From the NCBI GenBank assembly GCA_023206055.1, contig CP065366.1, positions 310,001 to 374,000 on the forward strand: 64,000 bases of DNA, given 5' to 3'. Below are positions 51,775 to 60,494 of this stretch, in pieces. The notes below the pieces were generated by a model. That model did not search any database and was not told the DNA's origin. It saw only the letters and a list, made by a program, of their open reading frames with translations. Made by a program: the position numbers and the translations under genes. Origin of the DNA: Vibrio cyclitrophicus. Its GTDB lineage: Bacteria > Pseudomonadota > Gammaproteobacteria > Enterobacterales > Vibrionaceae. Position 1 is the first letter of the stretch. Each line of letters starts with the position of its first letter.

Positions 51775-54276
51775 ATGTCAAAAAACACACCAACGTCAGA
51801 AAACACGACAGCGACAACCACTGTTGATCCTTTTGCCGACCGAGAGTCGAAAAATTACGAAAACCCAGTACCAAGCCGAGAGTTCATTATTTCGTTTCTA
51901 ACAGAAGCGAATATTCCAATGAACCGTAACGATCTATTCGAAGCTTTGGGTCTGGCTGGAGAGGAACAATACGAAGGGCTGCGTCGTCGTTTACGTGCAA
52001 TGGAGCGTGATGGACAGCTTATCTTTACTCGTCGTCAGTGCTACGCATTGCCTGAGAAGATGGAACTGATCAAAGGCTATGTGATTGGTCATAAAGACGG
52101 TCATGGTTGGGTTCGTCCAGACGGTAGTGTGGGTAAAGACAATGATATCGTGCTGCCGCATCACCAGATGAAAACCATCATGCACGGTGATTACGTATTG
52201 GTTCAACCTACTGATAACAGTAAACGTGGTCGTCGTGAAGGTCGTTTGGTTCGTGTTCTTGAAGAGCGCACAACTCCACTTGTTGGTCGTTTTTTCTTAG
52301 AATATGGCCATTCTTACGTGGTTGCTGATGATTCACGTATTAGTCACGACATCCAGATCCCTACTGAGCATAAAGGCGGTGCTCGAATGGGTAATGTGGT
52401 TGTGATTGAAATTACGGATCGCGGTGGTCGTTCTCGTAACATGATGGGTAAAGTGACCGAAGTTCTTGGTGAGAACATGGCACCGGGTATGGAAACGCAG
52501 ATTGCGATCCGTACTCACCAGATCCCACAAGAGTGGCCTGAAGCGGTAGATAAGCAAATCGAAAACCTCGGTGAGCATGTTCCTGAAGAAGCAAAAGAAG
52601 GACGTGTTGATCTACGCAAACTACCATTGGTTACGATTGATGGTGAAGATGCGCGTGATTTCGATGATGCGGTTTATTGTGAAGCGAAGAAAGGCGGTGG
52701 CTGGCGTCTATGGGTAGCGATTGCCGACGTAAGTTACTACGTTCGCCCAGATACAGCGCTAGACAAAGAAGCGATTAACCGTGGTAACTCGGTATACTTC
52801 CCGTCACAAGTAGTACCAATGCTGCCAGAAGTGCTTTCAAATGGTTTGTGTTCATTGAACCCTCAAGTCGACCGTTTGTGTATGGTGTGTGAGATGACCA
52901 TCTCAGACAAAGGTAAACTGTCGGGTTACAAGCACTACGAAGCGGTAATGAATTCTCATGCTCGTCTTACTTATAACAAAGTAGGTGCGATCTTAGATGG
53001 CAATGAAGAATTACGTGAGCGTTACGAACCAGAAGTGCCACATCTTGAAGAGCTTCATAAGATGTACAAGGTGCTTAAGAAAACGCGTGACGAGCGTGGT
53101 GCGATTGAATTTGAAACGGTCGAAACTAAGTTTATCTTTAATGCGGATCGTAAGATTGACCGTATTGAGCCGGTAATTCGTAACGATGCACACAAGATCA
53201 TCGAAGAATGTATGATTCTTGCGAATATCGCCTCGGCATCTTACGTAGAAAAAGCCAAAGAGCCTGCGTTGTACCGTGTTCACGATACTCCAGGTGAAGA
53301 GCGCTTAATGGGCTTCAAGAGCTTCTTGAGTGAATTAGGTTTAACGCTGGAAGGTGGTTTGTCTCCATCTCCGGTCGATTATGCACAACTGATGCAACAG
53401 ATTAACGAACGTGAAGATCGTGAGTTAATCCAAACAATGCTGCTGCGCTCAATGAAGCAAGCGGTATACAACGCGGATAATGCGGGTCACTTTGGTTTAG
53501 CTCTTAAACGCTATGCTCACTTTACCTCGCCAATTCGTCGTTACCCAGATTTGCTATTGCACCGTGCGATTAAGTACCTTATTGCGAAAGAAGAAGGTCG
53601 TAACAGCGAACGTTGGACGCCAACCGGTGGTTACCACTACACTTTCGATGATATGGACTTCTACGGCGAACAGTGTTCAATGACTGAGCGTCGTGCTGAT
53701 GACGCAACACGTGAAGTAAACGACTGGTTGAAGTGTGAATACATGCAAGACCATGTCGGCGAAGTGATGGATGGCGTAATTGCCAACGTGACTGGCTTTG
53801 GTTTCTTTGTACGTCTAACTGAGCTGCACATTGATGGCTTGGTGCATATCTCAGCGTTAGCGAACGATTACTACCAGTTTGATGCTGTTGGTCAGCGTCT
53901 GGTGGGTGAAAGCTCTGGTAATATCTACCGCTTGGGTGATTCGGTTAAAGTTAAGGTTTCGGCAGTTAACTTAGAAACTCGCCAAATCGACTTTGACTTA
54001 GAAGACACCGATCGTCAGCCGCGTGGTAAAGGTAAAACAGCCAAGAAGCGTGCAGCAGAAGCGATGAAAAAGGCGAAAAGCAAGAAGCGTTCAGCAGTGA
54101 AGAGCAATAAGCCGGGTGTATCAGCGAAGCCTATGGTTGAGCCAACTAAGCGACCAGATGGAAGCAGCGAAGGCCCAGCTAAGAAGAAAAAATCATCGAA
54201 CAAAACCGGTGCTGCTAAAGCTCGCGCAAAGAAAAAGCGTGCTGCAAGCCGTAAGCCAAAGGCTGATAAGTCTTAA
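51775..54276 (+). CDS. rnr: ribonuclease R
   Basis: An 833-residue 3'-5' exoribonuclease that digests structured RNA and takes part in trans-translation quality control. An N-terminal helix-turn-helix (NDLFEALGLAGEEQYEGLRRRL), cold-shock domains, the RNB domain with the Asp cluster in TIDGEDARDFDDAVY and RYPDLLLHRAI, an S1 domain (GVIANVTGFGFFVRL) and a Lys/Ser/Ala-rich tail of about 80 residues. No nsrR precedes it, unlike in E. coli. rlmB follows 157 bases later, the usual order. Confidence 0.97.
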   Translation: MSKNTPTSENTTATTTVDPFADRESKNYENPVPSREFIISFLTEANIPMNRNDLFEALGLAGEEQYEGLRRRLRAMERDGQLIFTRRQCYALPEKMELIKGYVIGHKDGHGWVRPDGSVGKDNDIVLPHHQMKTIMHGDYVLVQPTDNSKRGRREGRLVRVLEERTTPLVGRFFLEYGHSYVVADDSRISHDIQIPTEHKGGARMGNVVVIEITDRGGRSRNMMGKVTEVLGENMAPGMETQIAIRTHQIPQEWPEAVDKQIENLGEHVPEEAKEGRVDLRKLPLVTIDGEDARDFDDAVYCEAKKGGGWRLWVAIADVSYYVRPDTALDKEAINRGNSVYFPSQVVPMLPEVLSNGLCSLNPQVDRLCMVCEMTISDKGKLSGYKHYEAVMNSHARLTYNKVGAILDGNEELRERYEPEVPHLEELHKMYKVLKKTRDERGAIEFETVETKFIFNADRKIDRIEPVIRNDAHKIIEECMILANIASASYVEKAKEPALYRVHDTPGEERLMGFKSFLSELGLTLEGGLSPSPVDYAQLMQQINEREDRELIQTMLLRSMKQAVYNADNAGHFGLALKRYAHFTSPIRRYPDLLLHRAIKYLIAKEEGRNSERWTPTGGYHYTFDDMDFYGEQCSMTERRADDATREVNDWLKCEYMQDHVGEVMDGVIANVTGFGFFVRLTELHIDGLVHISALANDYYQFDAVGQRLVGESSGNIYRLGDSVKVKVSAVNLETRQIDFDLEDTDRQPRGKGKTAKKRAAEAMKKAKSKKRSAVKSNKPGVSAKPMVEPTKRPDGSSEGPAKKKKSSNKTGAAKARAKKKRAASRKPKADKS

Positions 54277-54433
54277 GCTATCGTCATTACAGTGACTAGT
54301 AGGGCTTAACGTCTAACGAATTTAAATGCGAGAGTATCAGGCGGAAGATGCATGCTCTCGGAATAAACAACACAGAGGTGGGTGCATCGGGTTTGATGCC
54401 TTCATCTCTGAGCAATAAGAGTAACCAGAGACA

Positions 54434-55174
54434 ATGAGTAACGAATTTATTTACGGTATTCACGCGGTGAAAGCCGTACTAGAAAAAGATCCAGCACGCT
54501 TTATTGAAGCGTACGTGCTTAAAGGCCGTCAAGACGATCGCCTTCTTCCATTACTGAATCAACTGCAGCAATTTGGCGTGTCGATTCAACAAATGGGTCG
54601 TAAGCCGCTTGATGAAAAAGCACAAGGTGCAAACCACCAAGGTCTTATTGCTAAGGTGAAGCCTGCTAAGCAGCTTAATGAAACTCACCTAGACGATATC
54701 CTTGCGCAGCACGAACAGCCTCTGCTGTTGGTTCTAGACGGCGTAACAGACCCTCACAACCTAGGTGCTTGCTTACGTAATGCAGATGCCGCAGGTGTGG
54801 CCGCTGTTATCGTTCCTAAAGACCGTTCTTCTCCGCTAACGGCAACGGTAAGTAAGGTTGCTTGTGGCGCAGCAGAAACGGTTCCGCTAGTACGAGTGAC
54901 TAACCTGGCTCGCACAATGCGTGCACTGCAAGAACAGGGTGTATGGTTTGTGGGTACCGCAGGTGAAGCGACACATGATATCTACCAAGCGAAGCTAACA
55001 GGCCCTCTTGCAGTAGTTATGGGCGCAGAAGGTGACGGTATGCGTCGTCTAACGCGTGAAACCTGTGACGACCTGATTAAGATCCCAATGGCAGGTAGTG
55101 TGTCGAGCCTAAACGTTTCGGTAGCGTCAGGCATCTGTCTGTTCGAAGCGGTACGTCAGCGCCTAGCTCAATAG
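54434..55174 (+). CDS. rlmB: 23S rRNA (guanosine(2251)-2'-O)-methyltransferase
   Basis: A 246-residue SPOUT-class methyltransferase acting on Gm2251 in the peptidyl-transferase P loop. The SPOUT knot motifs are LDGVTDPHNLGACLRNADAAG, VMGAEGDGMRRLT and IPMAGSVSSLNVSVASGI. The N-terminal substrate-binding domain starts FIYGIHAVKAVLEKDP. Likely cotranscribed with rnr. Confidence 0.97.
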   Translation: MSNEFIYGIHAVKAVLEKDPARFIEAYVLKGRQDDRLLPLLNQLQQFGVSIQQMGRKPLDEKAQGANHQGLIAKVKPAKQLNETHLDDILAQHEQPLLLVLDGVTDPHNLGACLRNADAAGVAAVIVPKDRSSPLTATVSKVACGAAETVPLVRVTNLARTMRALQEQGVWFVGTAGEATHDIYQAKLTGPLAVVMGAEGDGMRRLTRETCDDLIKIPMAGSVSSLNVSVASGICLFEAVRQRLAQ

Positions 55175-55225
55175 CGTTAAGCTGAGTCAAAAGACAAAAC
55201 GACTTTAAGTCTATGAATTTATTAG

Positions 55226-55253
55226 CGCTCACCACTTGCTGGTGGGCGTTTAT
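55226..55253 (+). terminator. Terminator of rlmB
   Basis: Stem CGCTCACCA / TGGTGGGCG with one G-T pair, 5-base loop, then TTTATTTTT. Confidence 0.82.
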
Positions 55254-55339
55254 TTTTAGGCTGTAATAGCAAAATCCATCGGTTTGTCGGATGGCTAGAT
55301 GGCGACAGAAAAACTGTTTCATTATTAGCCAAATACCGC

Positions 55340-55366
55340 TTGCCAATATCGGGTTCTTTCTATAAT
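55340..55366 (+). promoter_or_regulatory. Candidate promoter of rpsF-rpsR-rplI
   Basis: TTGCCA and a perfect TATAAT separated by 15 bases, 100 bases before the rpsF start. The spacer is short by two bases. Confidence 0.5.
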
Positions 55367-55383
55367 ATTTGCCGTCCTTAAAA

Positions 55384-55428
55384 CTCGGTCATTTTTCTTT
55401 AGTTCCTTGCTTCCCTTGGACGACCGAG
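55384..55428 (+). promoter_or_regulatory. Possible S6:S18-type autoregulatory leader of rpsF
   Basis: In the rpsF leader CTCGGTC (55384-55390) pairs perfectly with GACCGAG (55422-55428) across a pyrimidine-rich loop, followed by GCCTTTCGTGG. Many bacteria control rpsF by binding of the S6:S18 complex to a leader hairpin; identification here rests on position and stem only. Confidence 0.4.
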
Positions 55429-55466
55429 CCTTTCGTGGAAGCTAATAATCCGTAAGGAGCAACCAA

Positions 55467-55880
55467 ATGCGTCATTATGAAATCGTATTCATGGTTCACC
55501 CTGATCAAAGCGAGCAAGTTGCTGGCATGATCGAGCGTTACACTGGTTCAATCACTGAAGCTGGTGGTACTATCCACCGTCTAGAAGACTGGGGCCGCCG
55601 TCAAATGGCTTACCCAATCAACAAACTTCACAAAGCTCACTACGTTCTTATGAACGTTGAAGCTGGCCAAGAAGTGATGGACGAGCTAGAAACTGCTTTC
55701 CGTTTTAACGATGCAGTTCTACGTAACATGATCATGCGCACTAAAGGCGCTGTGACTGAGCAATCTATCATGCTTAAGCAAAAAGAAGAGCGTGCAGAGC
55801 GTGCTCCTCGTCGTGATGACCGTGAAGAACGTGCACCACGTCGTGAAGAAGAAGCTAAGCCAGAAGCTGCTGCTGAGTAA
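55467..55880 (+). CDS. rpsF: 30S ribosomal protein bS6
   Basis: A 137-residue small-subunit protein. It starts MRHYEIVFMVHPDQSEQV and includes RRLEDWGRRQMAYPI-like core residues; the C-terminal ~35 residues are Glu/Arg-rich (ERAPRRDDREERAPRREEE), and such tails can be extended with glutamate by RimK in relatives. AAGGAGC before the ATG is a strong ribosome site. It heads rpsF-rpsR-rplI; the priB gene often found next is absent here. Confidence 0.98.
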   Translation: MRHYEIVFMVHPDQSEQVAGMIERYTGSITEAGGTIHRLEDWGRRQMAYPINKLHKAHYVLMNVEAGQEVMDELETAFRFNDAVLRNMIMRTKGAVTEQSIMLKQKEERAERAPRRDDREERAPRREEEAKPEAAAE

Positions 55881-56012
55881 TTCTTTTTTGGCCTTTTAGG
55901 TCATTAAATTTTATTCAACTCGTTTAGGTATTCTCACTACAAGCATTTGCTTAGACTTATTTATAAGTTCGTGTGAGTACCGCATTATTAAATTTAGATC
56001 AGGAGATAGCCC

Positions 56013-56240
56013 ATGGCTCGTTTCTTCCGTCGTCGTAAATTCTGCCGTTTTACTGCAGAAGGCGTACAAGAGATTGACTACAAAGACGTAGCAACTCTAA
56101 AAAACTACATCACTGAAGCTGGTAAAATTGTACCTAGTCGTATCACTGGTACAAGTGCTAAATACCAACGTCAGCTAGCTCGCGCTATCAAGCGTTCTCG
56201 TTACCTAGCACTACTACCGTACACTGACAAGCATCAGTAA
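56013..56240 (+). CDS. rpsR: 30S ribosomal protein bS18
   Basis: A 75-residue protein starting MARFFRRRKFCRFTAEGVQEIDYKD, identical in pattern to bS18 of other gamma-proteobacteria. It pairs with bS6 on the platform of the 30S subunit. AGGAGA lies upstream. The 132 bases between rpsF and rpsR contain an imperfect stem (near 55929-55980) but no gene. Confidence 0.98.
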   Translation: MARFFRRRKFCRFTAEGVQEIDYKDVATLKNYITEAGKIVPSRITGTSAKYQRQLARAIKRSRYLALLPYTDKHQ

Positions 56241-56278
56241 TCGGTAATAGTTAATAATAGTTTAAGAGGACTAAGATA

Positions 56279-56731
56279 ATGCAAGTTATTCTACTTGATA
56301 AGATCGGTAACCTAGGTGGCCTTGGCGACCAAGTAAACGTTAAATCTGGTTACGCTCGTAACTTCCTTATCCCACAGGGTAAAGCAGTTATGGCAACTAA
56401 AGACAACGTTGCTATGTTCGAAACTCGTCGTGCAGAACTAGAAGCTAAAGTTGCTGAGCAACTAGCTGCTTCAGAAGCTCGCGCTGAGAGCGTTAACACT
56501 CTAGAAGGCGTTACAATCGCTTCTAAAGCTGGTGACGAAGGTAAACTATTCGGTTCTATCGGTACTCGTGACATCGCTGACGCTATTACAGCGGCAGGTG
56601 TTGCAGTAGCTAAGAGCGAAGTACGCCTACCTGAAGGCGCTCTACGTAACATCGGCGAATTCGAAGTAAGCATCCAACTTCACTCTGAAGTTTTTGCTAC
56701 TGCGAAAATCGCTATCGTTGCAGCTGAGTAA
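56279..56731 (+). CDS. rplI: 50S ribosomal protein bL9
   Basis: A 150-residue two-domain protein. The N-terminal domain MQVILLDKIGNLGGLGDQVNVKSGYARNFLIPQGKA is diagnostic; a long helix joins it to the C-terminal RNA-binding domain. It ends the ribosomal operon in front of a strong terminator. Confidence 0.98.
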   Translation: MQVILLDKIGNLGGLGDQVNVKSGYARNFLIPQGKAVMATKDNVAMFETRRAELEAKVAEQLAASEARAESVNTLEGVTIASKAGDEGKLFGSIGTRDIADAITAAGVAVAKSEVRLPEGALRNIGEFEVSIQLHSEVFATAKIAIVAAE

Positions 56732-56770
56732 TTTCAGTACCAAGACGAATTCTTTCTTTTGAAAGTTTTA

Positions 56771-56799
56771 AACACCAGCTTCGGCTGGTGTTTTTTTAT
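56771..56799 (+). terminator. Terminator of the rpsF operon
   Basis: Stem AACACCAGC / GCTGGTGTT with a stable TTCG tetraloop, followed by seven T. Confidence 0.94.
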
Positions 56800-56948
56800 G
56801 TCTGGAATATAGGAAAATATAGGGAAGGGTTATGGTAAGTAAAAAGCTTACGGTGATCCATAAGCTCTTATTGCTGAACAGGCCGTTCTTAAGGTTAGAA
56901 GTGCCGTTAAGAATGGAATTGCTCTTAAGGTTAGAATTAGTCTTAACG

Positions 56949-57833
56949 TTAGAACTGGAAGAGCAGGTTAATCGACAGCACAGAGTCTTCTTTGCTTAAA
57001 CCTTCAGGTACCTTATCGTGGTACTGGCGAGAGTGAGCTATTTTCAGCGCGATATTGTCAGTAATATCGTTGATCGCTTCTAATTCAGTATCAAATTTCA
57101 GGTTACTGTGGCCAGATACTAACGTCACGTCTGCCTTGAGCTGCAAATTCTTCAACACCTGCCAAGACGTATTCACGTTACCACGGAAAATTGCTTCTTC
57201 AACAATATCTGGGAAGATGATGTCATCATCGTCTATTTCATCGAGGTTTGGCTCTTGGTAACGAAAACCTGGGCCCATTTCGACTTCCAACACAAACTCT
57301 TCAGTATTTGAAAACTGGTAACCCAGACCACTCGAAATTGTATAGTCCTTAAAGTAAGCACTGTATCGAGAGTCGACGCCTTTAAAGCTGCCGTAAAGGT
57401 AGGTTTTAGGGCTTAACTTGTAGTCACTCTGAGCCGAGTAAGTTGATTGCCTTTTGTCTTCTTCACCATCTTTATAGAGGTTATAGTATTTCCATTCACC
57501 ACTGGTTCTATGACGACCAGCCGTGTACTCACCGTTCAGGCGTGCGTTAAGCGCTCGTGAATCAGAATTACCAGTATGCGACTGATATCCAAATTCGACT
57601 TCCGTTTTTAGCGGGCTCGGCAGTTCTGTATCACTCGTATCACTCGGTGCGATATCCAACTCTTTTTCTTCAGGTGTTGGCGCAACGACGACCGGCTCTG
57701 CAGTAGGTTCTGGTACTACTATAGAGTCGAGGATTGCATCAACAGAGGCTTTAGCATCATCAGCTAAGGCTAACGGAGTGCTCAGGAGACCGATGCTTAG
57801 AAGACCAGTGCTCAGAGCCAATAATTTGGACAC
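56949..57833 (-). CDS. DUF481 (YdiY-like) outer-membrane beta-barrel protein
   Basis: About 294 residues. A signal peptide (SKLLALSTGLLSIGLLSTPLALA), a short Pro/Glu-rich acidic linker (PEPTAEPVVVAPTPEEKELD), then a DUF481 barrel beginning VEFGYQSHTGNSDSRALNARLNGEY with alternating beta strands and ending in Phe (LLFQF), the outer-membrane barrel signature. The start GTG 57833 has GAGG 6 bases upstream and begins the signal peptide; the longer upstream reading frame adds 35 residues without a ribosome site. Function unknown; some relatives are acid-inducible in E. coli. It is divergent from dnaB. Confidence 0.86.
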   Translation of the reverse strand: MSKLLALSTGLLSIGLLSTPLALADDAKASVDAILDSIVVPEPTAEPVVVAPTPEEKELDIAPSDTSDTELPSPLKTEVEFGYQSHTGNSDSRALNARLNGEYTAGRHRTSGEWKYYNLYKDGEEDKRQSTYSAQSDYKLSPKTYLYGSFKGVDSRYSAYFKDYTISSGLGYQFSNTEEFVLEVEMGPGFRYQEPNLDEIDDDDIIFPDIVEEAIFRGNVNTSWQVLKNLQLKADVTLVSGHSNLKFDTELEAINDITDNIALKIAHSRQYHDKVPEGLSKEDSVLSINLLFQF

Positions 57834-57947
57834 GCATACCTCAGTTATACAGTGAATGAATGGCGGGATCGTAATGCTACCCTTGGTTAATTCCGTCAGC
57901 AATAAGTAAATTCTTCCTGAAGAATAAAACAAACTCATAGGATCGGA

Positions 57948-57974
57948 TTACAAACGGATGTTCTTGGGTATAAT
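57948..57974 (+). promoter_or_regulatory. Candidate dnaB promoter
   Basis: TTACAA and a perfect TATAAT separated by 15 bases, about 35 bases before the predicted start codon. The -35 match is weak. Confidence 0.4.
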
Positions 57975-58008
57975 GAACGATCATTATTAGTTATTGAGTG
58001 TAGTCATA

Positions 58009-59400
58009 GTGGATACCAAAAGTCAGAAATCAGCCAACGATCAGGTGGACGCCATCAAGGTCCCGCCACATTCATTAGAAGCTGAGCAATCTGTTATTGG
58101 CGGTTTGTTATTGGATAACGAACGCTGGGATACAGTTGCCGAAAAGGTTGTGGCCAAAGACTTTTATAGCCGTCCTCACCGTCTGATCTTTGAAGCGGTA
58201 AAGGATATCCTTGAAGAAAGCTCTCCTCTGGACCTTATTACACTCTCTGAACACTTAGAGCTACGCGAGCAACTTGAAGAAGTGGGTGGCTTTGCTTACC
58301 TAGCTGATCTAGCTAAGAACACACCAAGCGCGGCTAACATCAATGCGTATGCGGATATTGTGGCGCAACGTGCACTCGTTCGCAGCCTGATTGGTGTCGC
58401 GAATGAAATTGCTGATTCTGGTTATGATCCTCAAGGTCGTACATCGGAAGAACTTGTTGATCTGGCTGAAAGTAAAGTCTTCGCGATTGCTGAAGGCCGT
58501 GCAAGTGAAAATGAAGGTCCACAAAACGTTGATAGCATTCTAGAGAAGACACTAGAGCGTATCGAGATCCTGTACAAAACGCCGCAAGATGGTGTGACAG
58601 GTGTCGATACTGGCTTCAACGACCTCAATAAGAAGACTGCAGGTCTACAAGGTTCTGACTTAATTATTGTCGCGGCTCGTCCATCGATGGGTAAAACCAC
58701 CTTTGCGATGAACTTGTGTGAAAACGCAGCGATGAAACAAGATAAGCCTGTTCTGATCTTCTCTCTTGAGATGCCAGCCGAACAGCTGATGATGCGTATG
58801 CTTGCGTCACTTTCTCGTGTCGACCAAACCAAGATTCGTACCGGTCAATTGGATGATGAAGATTGGGCGCGTATTTCATCGAGTATGGGTATTCTTATGG
58901 ATAAGAAGAATATGTATATCGATGATAGCTCGGGTCTGACACCAACAGAAGTACGCTCTCGTGCTCGACGTATTGCTCGCGAGCATGATGGTATCTCTAT
59001 GATCATGATAGATTACCTTCAATTAATGCGTGTACCTTCGTTATCTGATAATCGTACTCTTGAAATCGCCGAGATTTCTCGCTCATTGAAAGCGCTCGCA
59101 AAAGAGCTCAACGTTCCGGTTGTTGCACTTTCTCAGCTTAACCGTTCCCTAGAGCAACGAGCTGATAAGCGCCCAGTTAACTCGGATTTGCGTGAATCAG
59201 GTTCGATTGAGCAAGATGCCGATTTGATCATGTTCATCTATCGTGATGAGGTTTATAACCCAGACAGTTCACTGAAAGGCATCGCTGAAATTATCCTTGG
59301 TAAGCAGCGTAACGGTCCTATCGGCTCGGTTCGTCTGACATTCCAAGGGCAACACTCCCGATTTGATAACTATGCAGGCCCTGCATTTGATGATGAGTAA
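58009..59400 (+). CDS. dnaB: replicative DNA helicase DnaB
   Basis: A hexameric 5'-3' helicase of about 463 residues. The N-terminal domain (PHSLEAEQSVIGGLLLDNERWD) is followed by a RecA-like domain with Walker A ARPSMGKTTF, Walker B MIMIDYLQLM and the DnaB motif RESGSIEQDADLIMFIYRDE. The start is uncertain: GTG 58009 (VDTKSQKSAND) has GAGTG upstream, while TTG 57994 is the longest option. No intein. alr follows 6 bases later. Confidence 0.95.
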   Translation: MDTKSQKSANDQVDAIKVPPHSLEAEQSVIGGLLLDNERWDTVAEKVVAKDFYSRPHRLIFEAVKDILEESSPLDLITLSEHLELREQLEEVGGFAYLADLAKNTPSAANINAYADIVAQRALVRSLIGVANEIADSGYDPQGRTSEELVDLAESKVFAIAEGRASENEGPQNVDSILEKTLERIEILYKTPQDGVTGVDTGFNDLNKKTAGLQGSDLIIVAARPSMGKTTFAMNLCENAAMKQDKPVLIFSLEMPAEQLMMRMLASLSRVDQTKIRTGQLDDEDWARISSSMGILMDKKNMYIDDSSGLTPTEVRSRARRIAREHDGISMIMIDYLQLMRVPSLSDNRTLEIAEISRSLKALAKELNVPVVALSQLNRSLEQRADKRPVNSDLRESGSIEQDADLIMFIYRDEVYNPDSSLKGIAEIILGKQRNGPIGSVRLTFQGQHSRFDNYAGPAFDDE

Positions 59401-59406
59401 TCGCTA

Positions 59407-60492
59407 ATGACTTACATGAAAGCGGCGACGGCGAGCATTGACTTAAACGCGCTCGAACATAACCTGAACCAGATAAAGTCGAAAGCGCCTCAGTGCAAGG
59501 TAATGTCTGTTGTGAAAGCCAATGGCTACGGACACGGCTTACTGCATATCGCTAAGCACTCGAAAAACTCAGATGCTTTTGGTGTGGCGCGTATTGAAGA
59601 AGCATTACAGCTTCGTGCTGGTGGCATAGTTAAACCTATTTTGTTGCTGGAAGGTTTTTACTCTTCGGGTGACTTACCCATTCTAGTGACCAATAACATT
59701 CAAACCGTGGTGCATTGTGAAGAGCAATTAAGCGCGCTAGAGAATGCCGATTTGGAAACACCCGTTGTGGTATGGTTAAAAGTCGACAGTGGTATGCATC
59801 GTTTAGGTGTTCGTCCTGAGCAATACCAAAACTTTGTTGAGCGTTTGCATCAATGTGCGAATGTTGCTAAACCTCTTCGTTACATGAGCCACTTTGGTTG
59901 CGCTGATGAGTTGGATAGAAGCACGACCGTTGAGCAGACTGAGCTTTTCTTATCTCTTACCGATGGTTGTGAAGGGGAGCGTTCACTTGCTGCTTCTGCG
60001 GGTCTATTAGCTTGGCCTGATAGCCATCTTGATTGGGTTCGCCCCGGAATCATCTCTTATGGTGTTTCTCCGTTTGTTGATAAATCAGCGCAAGAGCTGG
60101 GCTTTTTGCCGGTGATGACTCTGACTTCACACTTAATTGCGGTTCGTGATGTGAAGGCTGGTGAAAGTGTGGGTTATGGTGGTAACTGGACCAGTGAGCG
60201 TGATACCAAGGTTGGTGTTATCGCAATTGGTTACGGCGATGGTTATCCTCGCACTGCACCTAACGGCACCCCAGTATTCGTAAACGGTAGAAAAGTACCA
60301 ATCGCAGGGCGTGTCTCCATGGACATGCTAACGGTTGACCTTGGTCCTGATGCTACGGATAAAGTGAGTGACGAAGCGACGCTTTGGGGTAAAGACTTAC
60401 CTTCAGAAGAAGTGGCTGAACATATCGGCACTATCGCTTACGAACTCGTGACTAAACTGACGTCTCGCGTGGCGATGGAATACGTAAAATAG
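59407..60492 (+). CDS. alr: alanine racemase
   Basis: A 361-residue PLP enzyme making D-alanine for peptidoglycan. The PLP Lys lies in VVKANGYGHG, and the second catalytic Tyr in the region GVIAIGYGDGYPR. The start is ATG 59407 or ATG 59416 (MKAATASIDLNALEHN); both are possible. Being directly after dnaB is the usual gamma-proteobacterial order. Confidence 0.96.
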   Translation: MTYMKAATASIDLNALEHNLNQIKSKAPQCKVMSVVKANGYGHGLLHIAKHSKNSDAFGVARIEEALQLRAGGIVKPILLLEGFYSSGDLPILVTNNIQTVVHCEEQLSALENADLETPVVVWLKVDSGMHRLGVRPEQYQNFVERLHQCANVAKPLRYMSHFGCADELDRSTTVEQTELFLSLTDGCEGERSLAASAGLLAWPDSHLDWVRPGIISYGVSPFVDKSAQELGFLPVMTLTSHLIAVRDVKAGESVGYGGNWTSERDTKVGVIAIGYGDGYPRTAPNGTPVFVNGRKVPIAGRVSMDMLTVDLGPDATDKVSDEATLWGKDLPSEEVAEHIGTIAYELVTKLTSRVAMEYVK

Positions 60493-60494
60493 AT

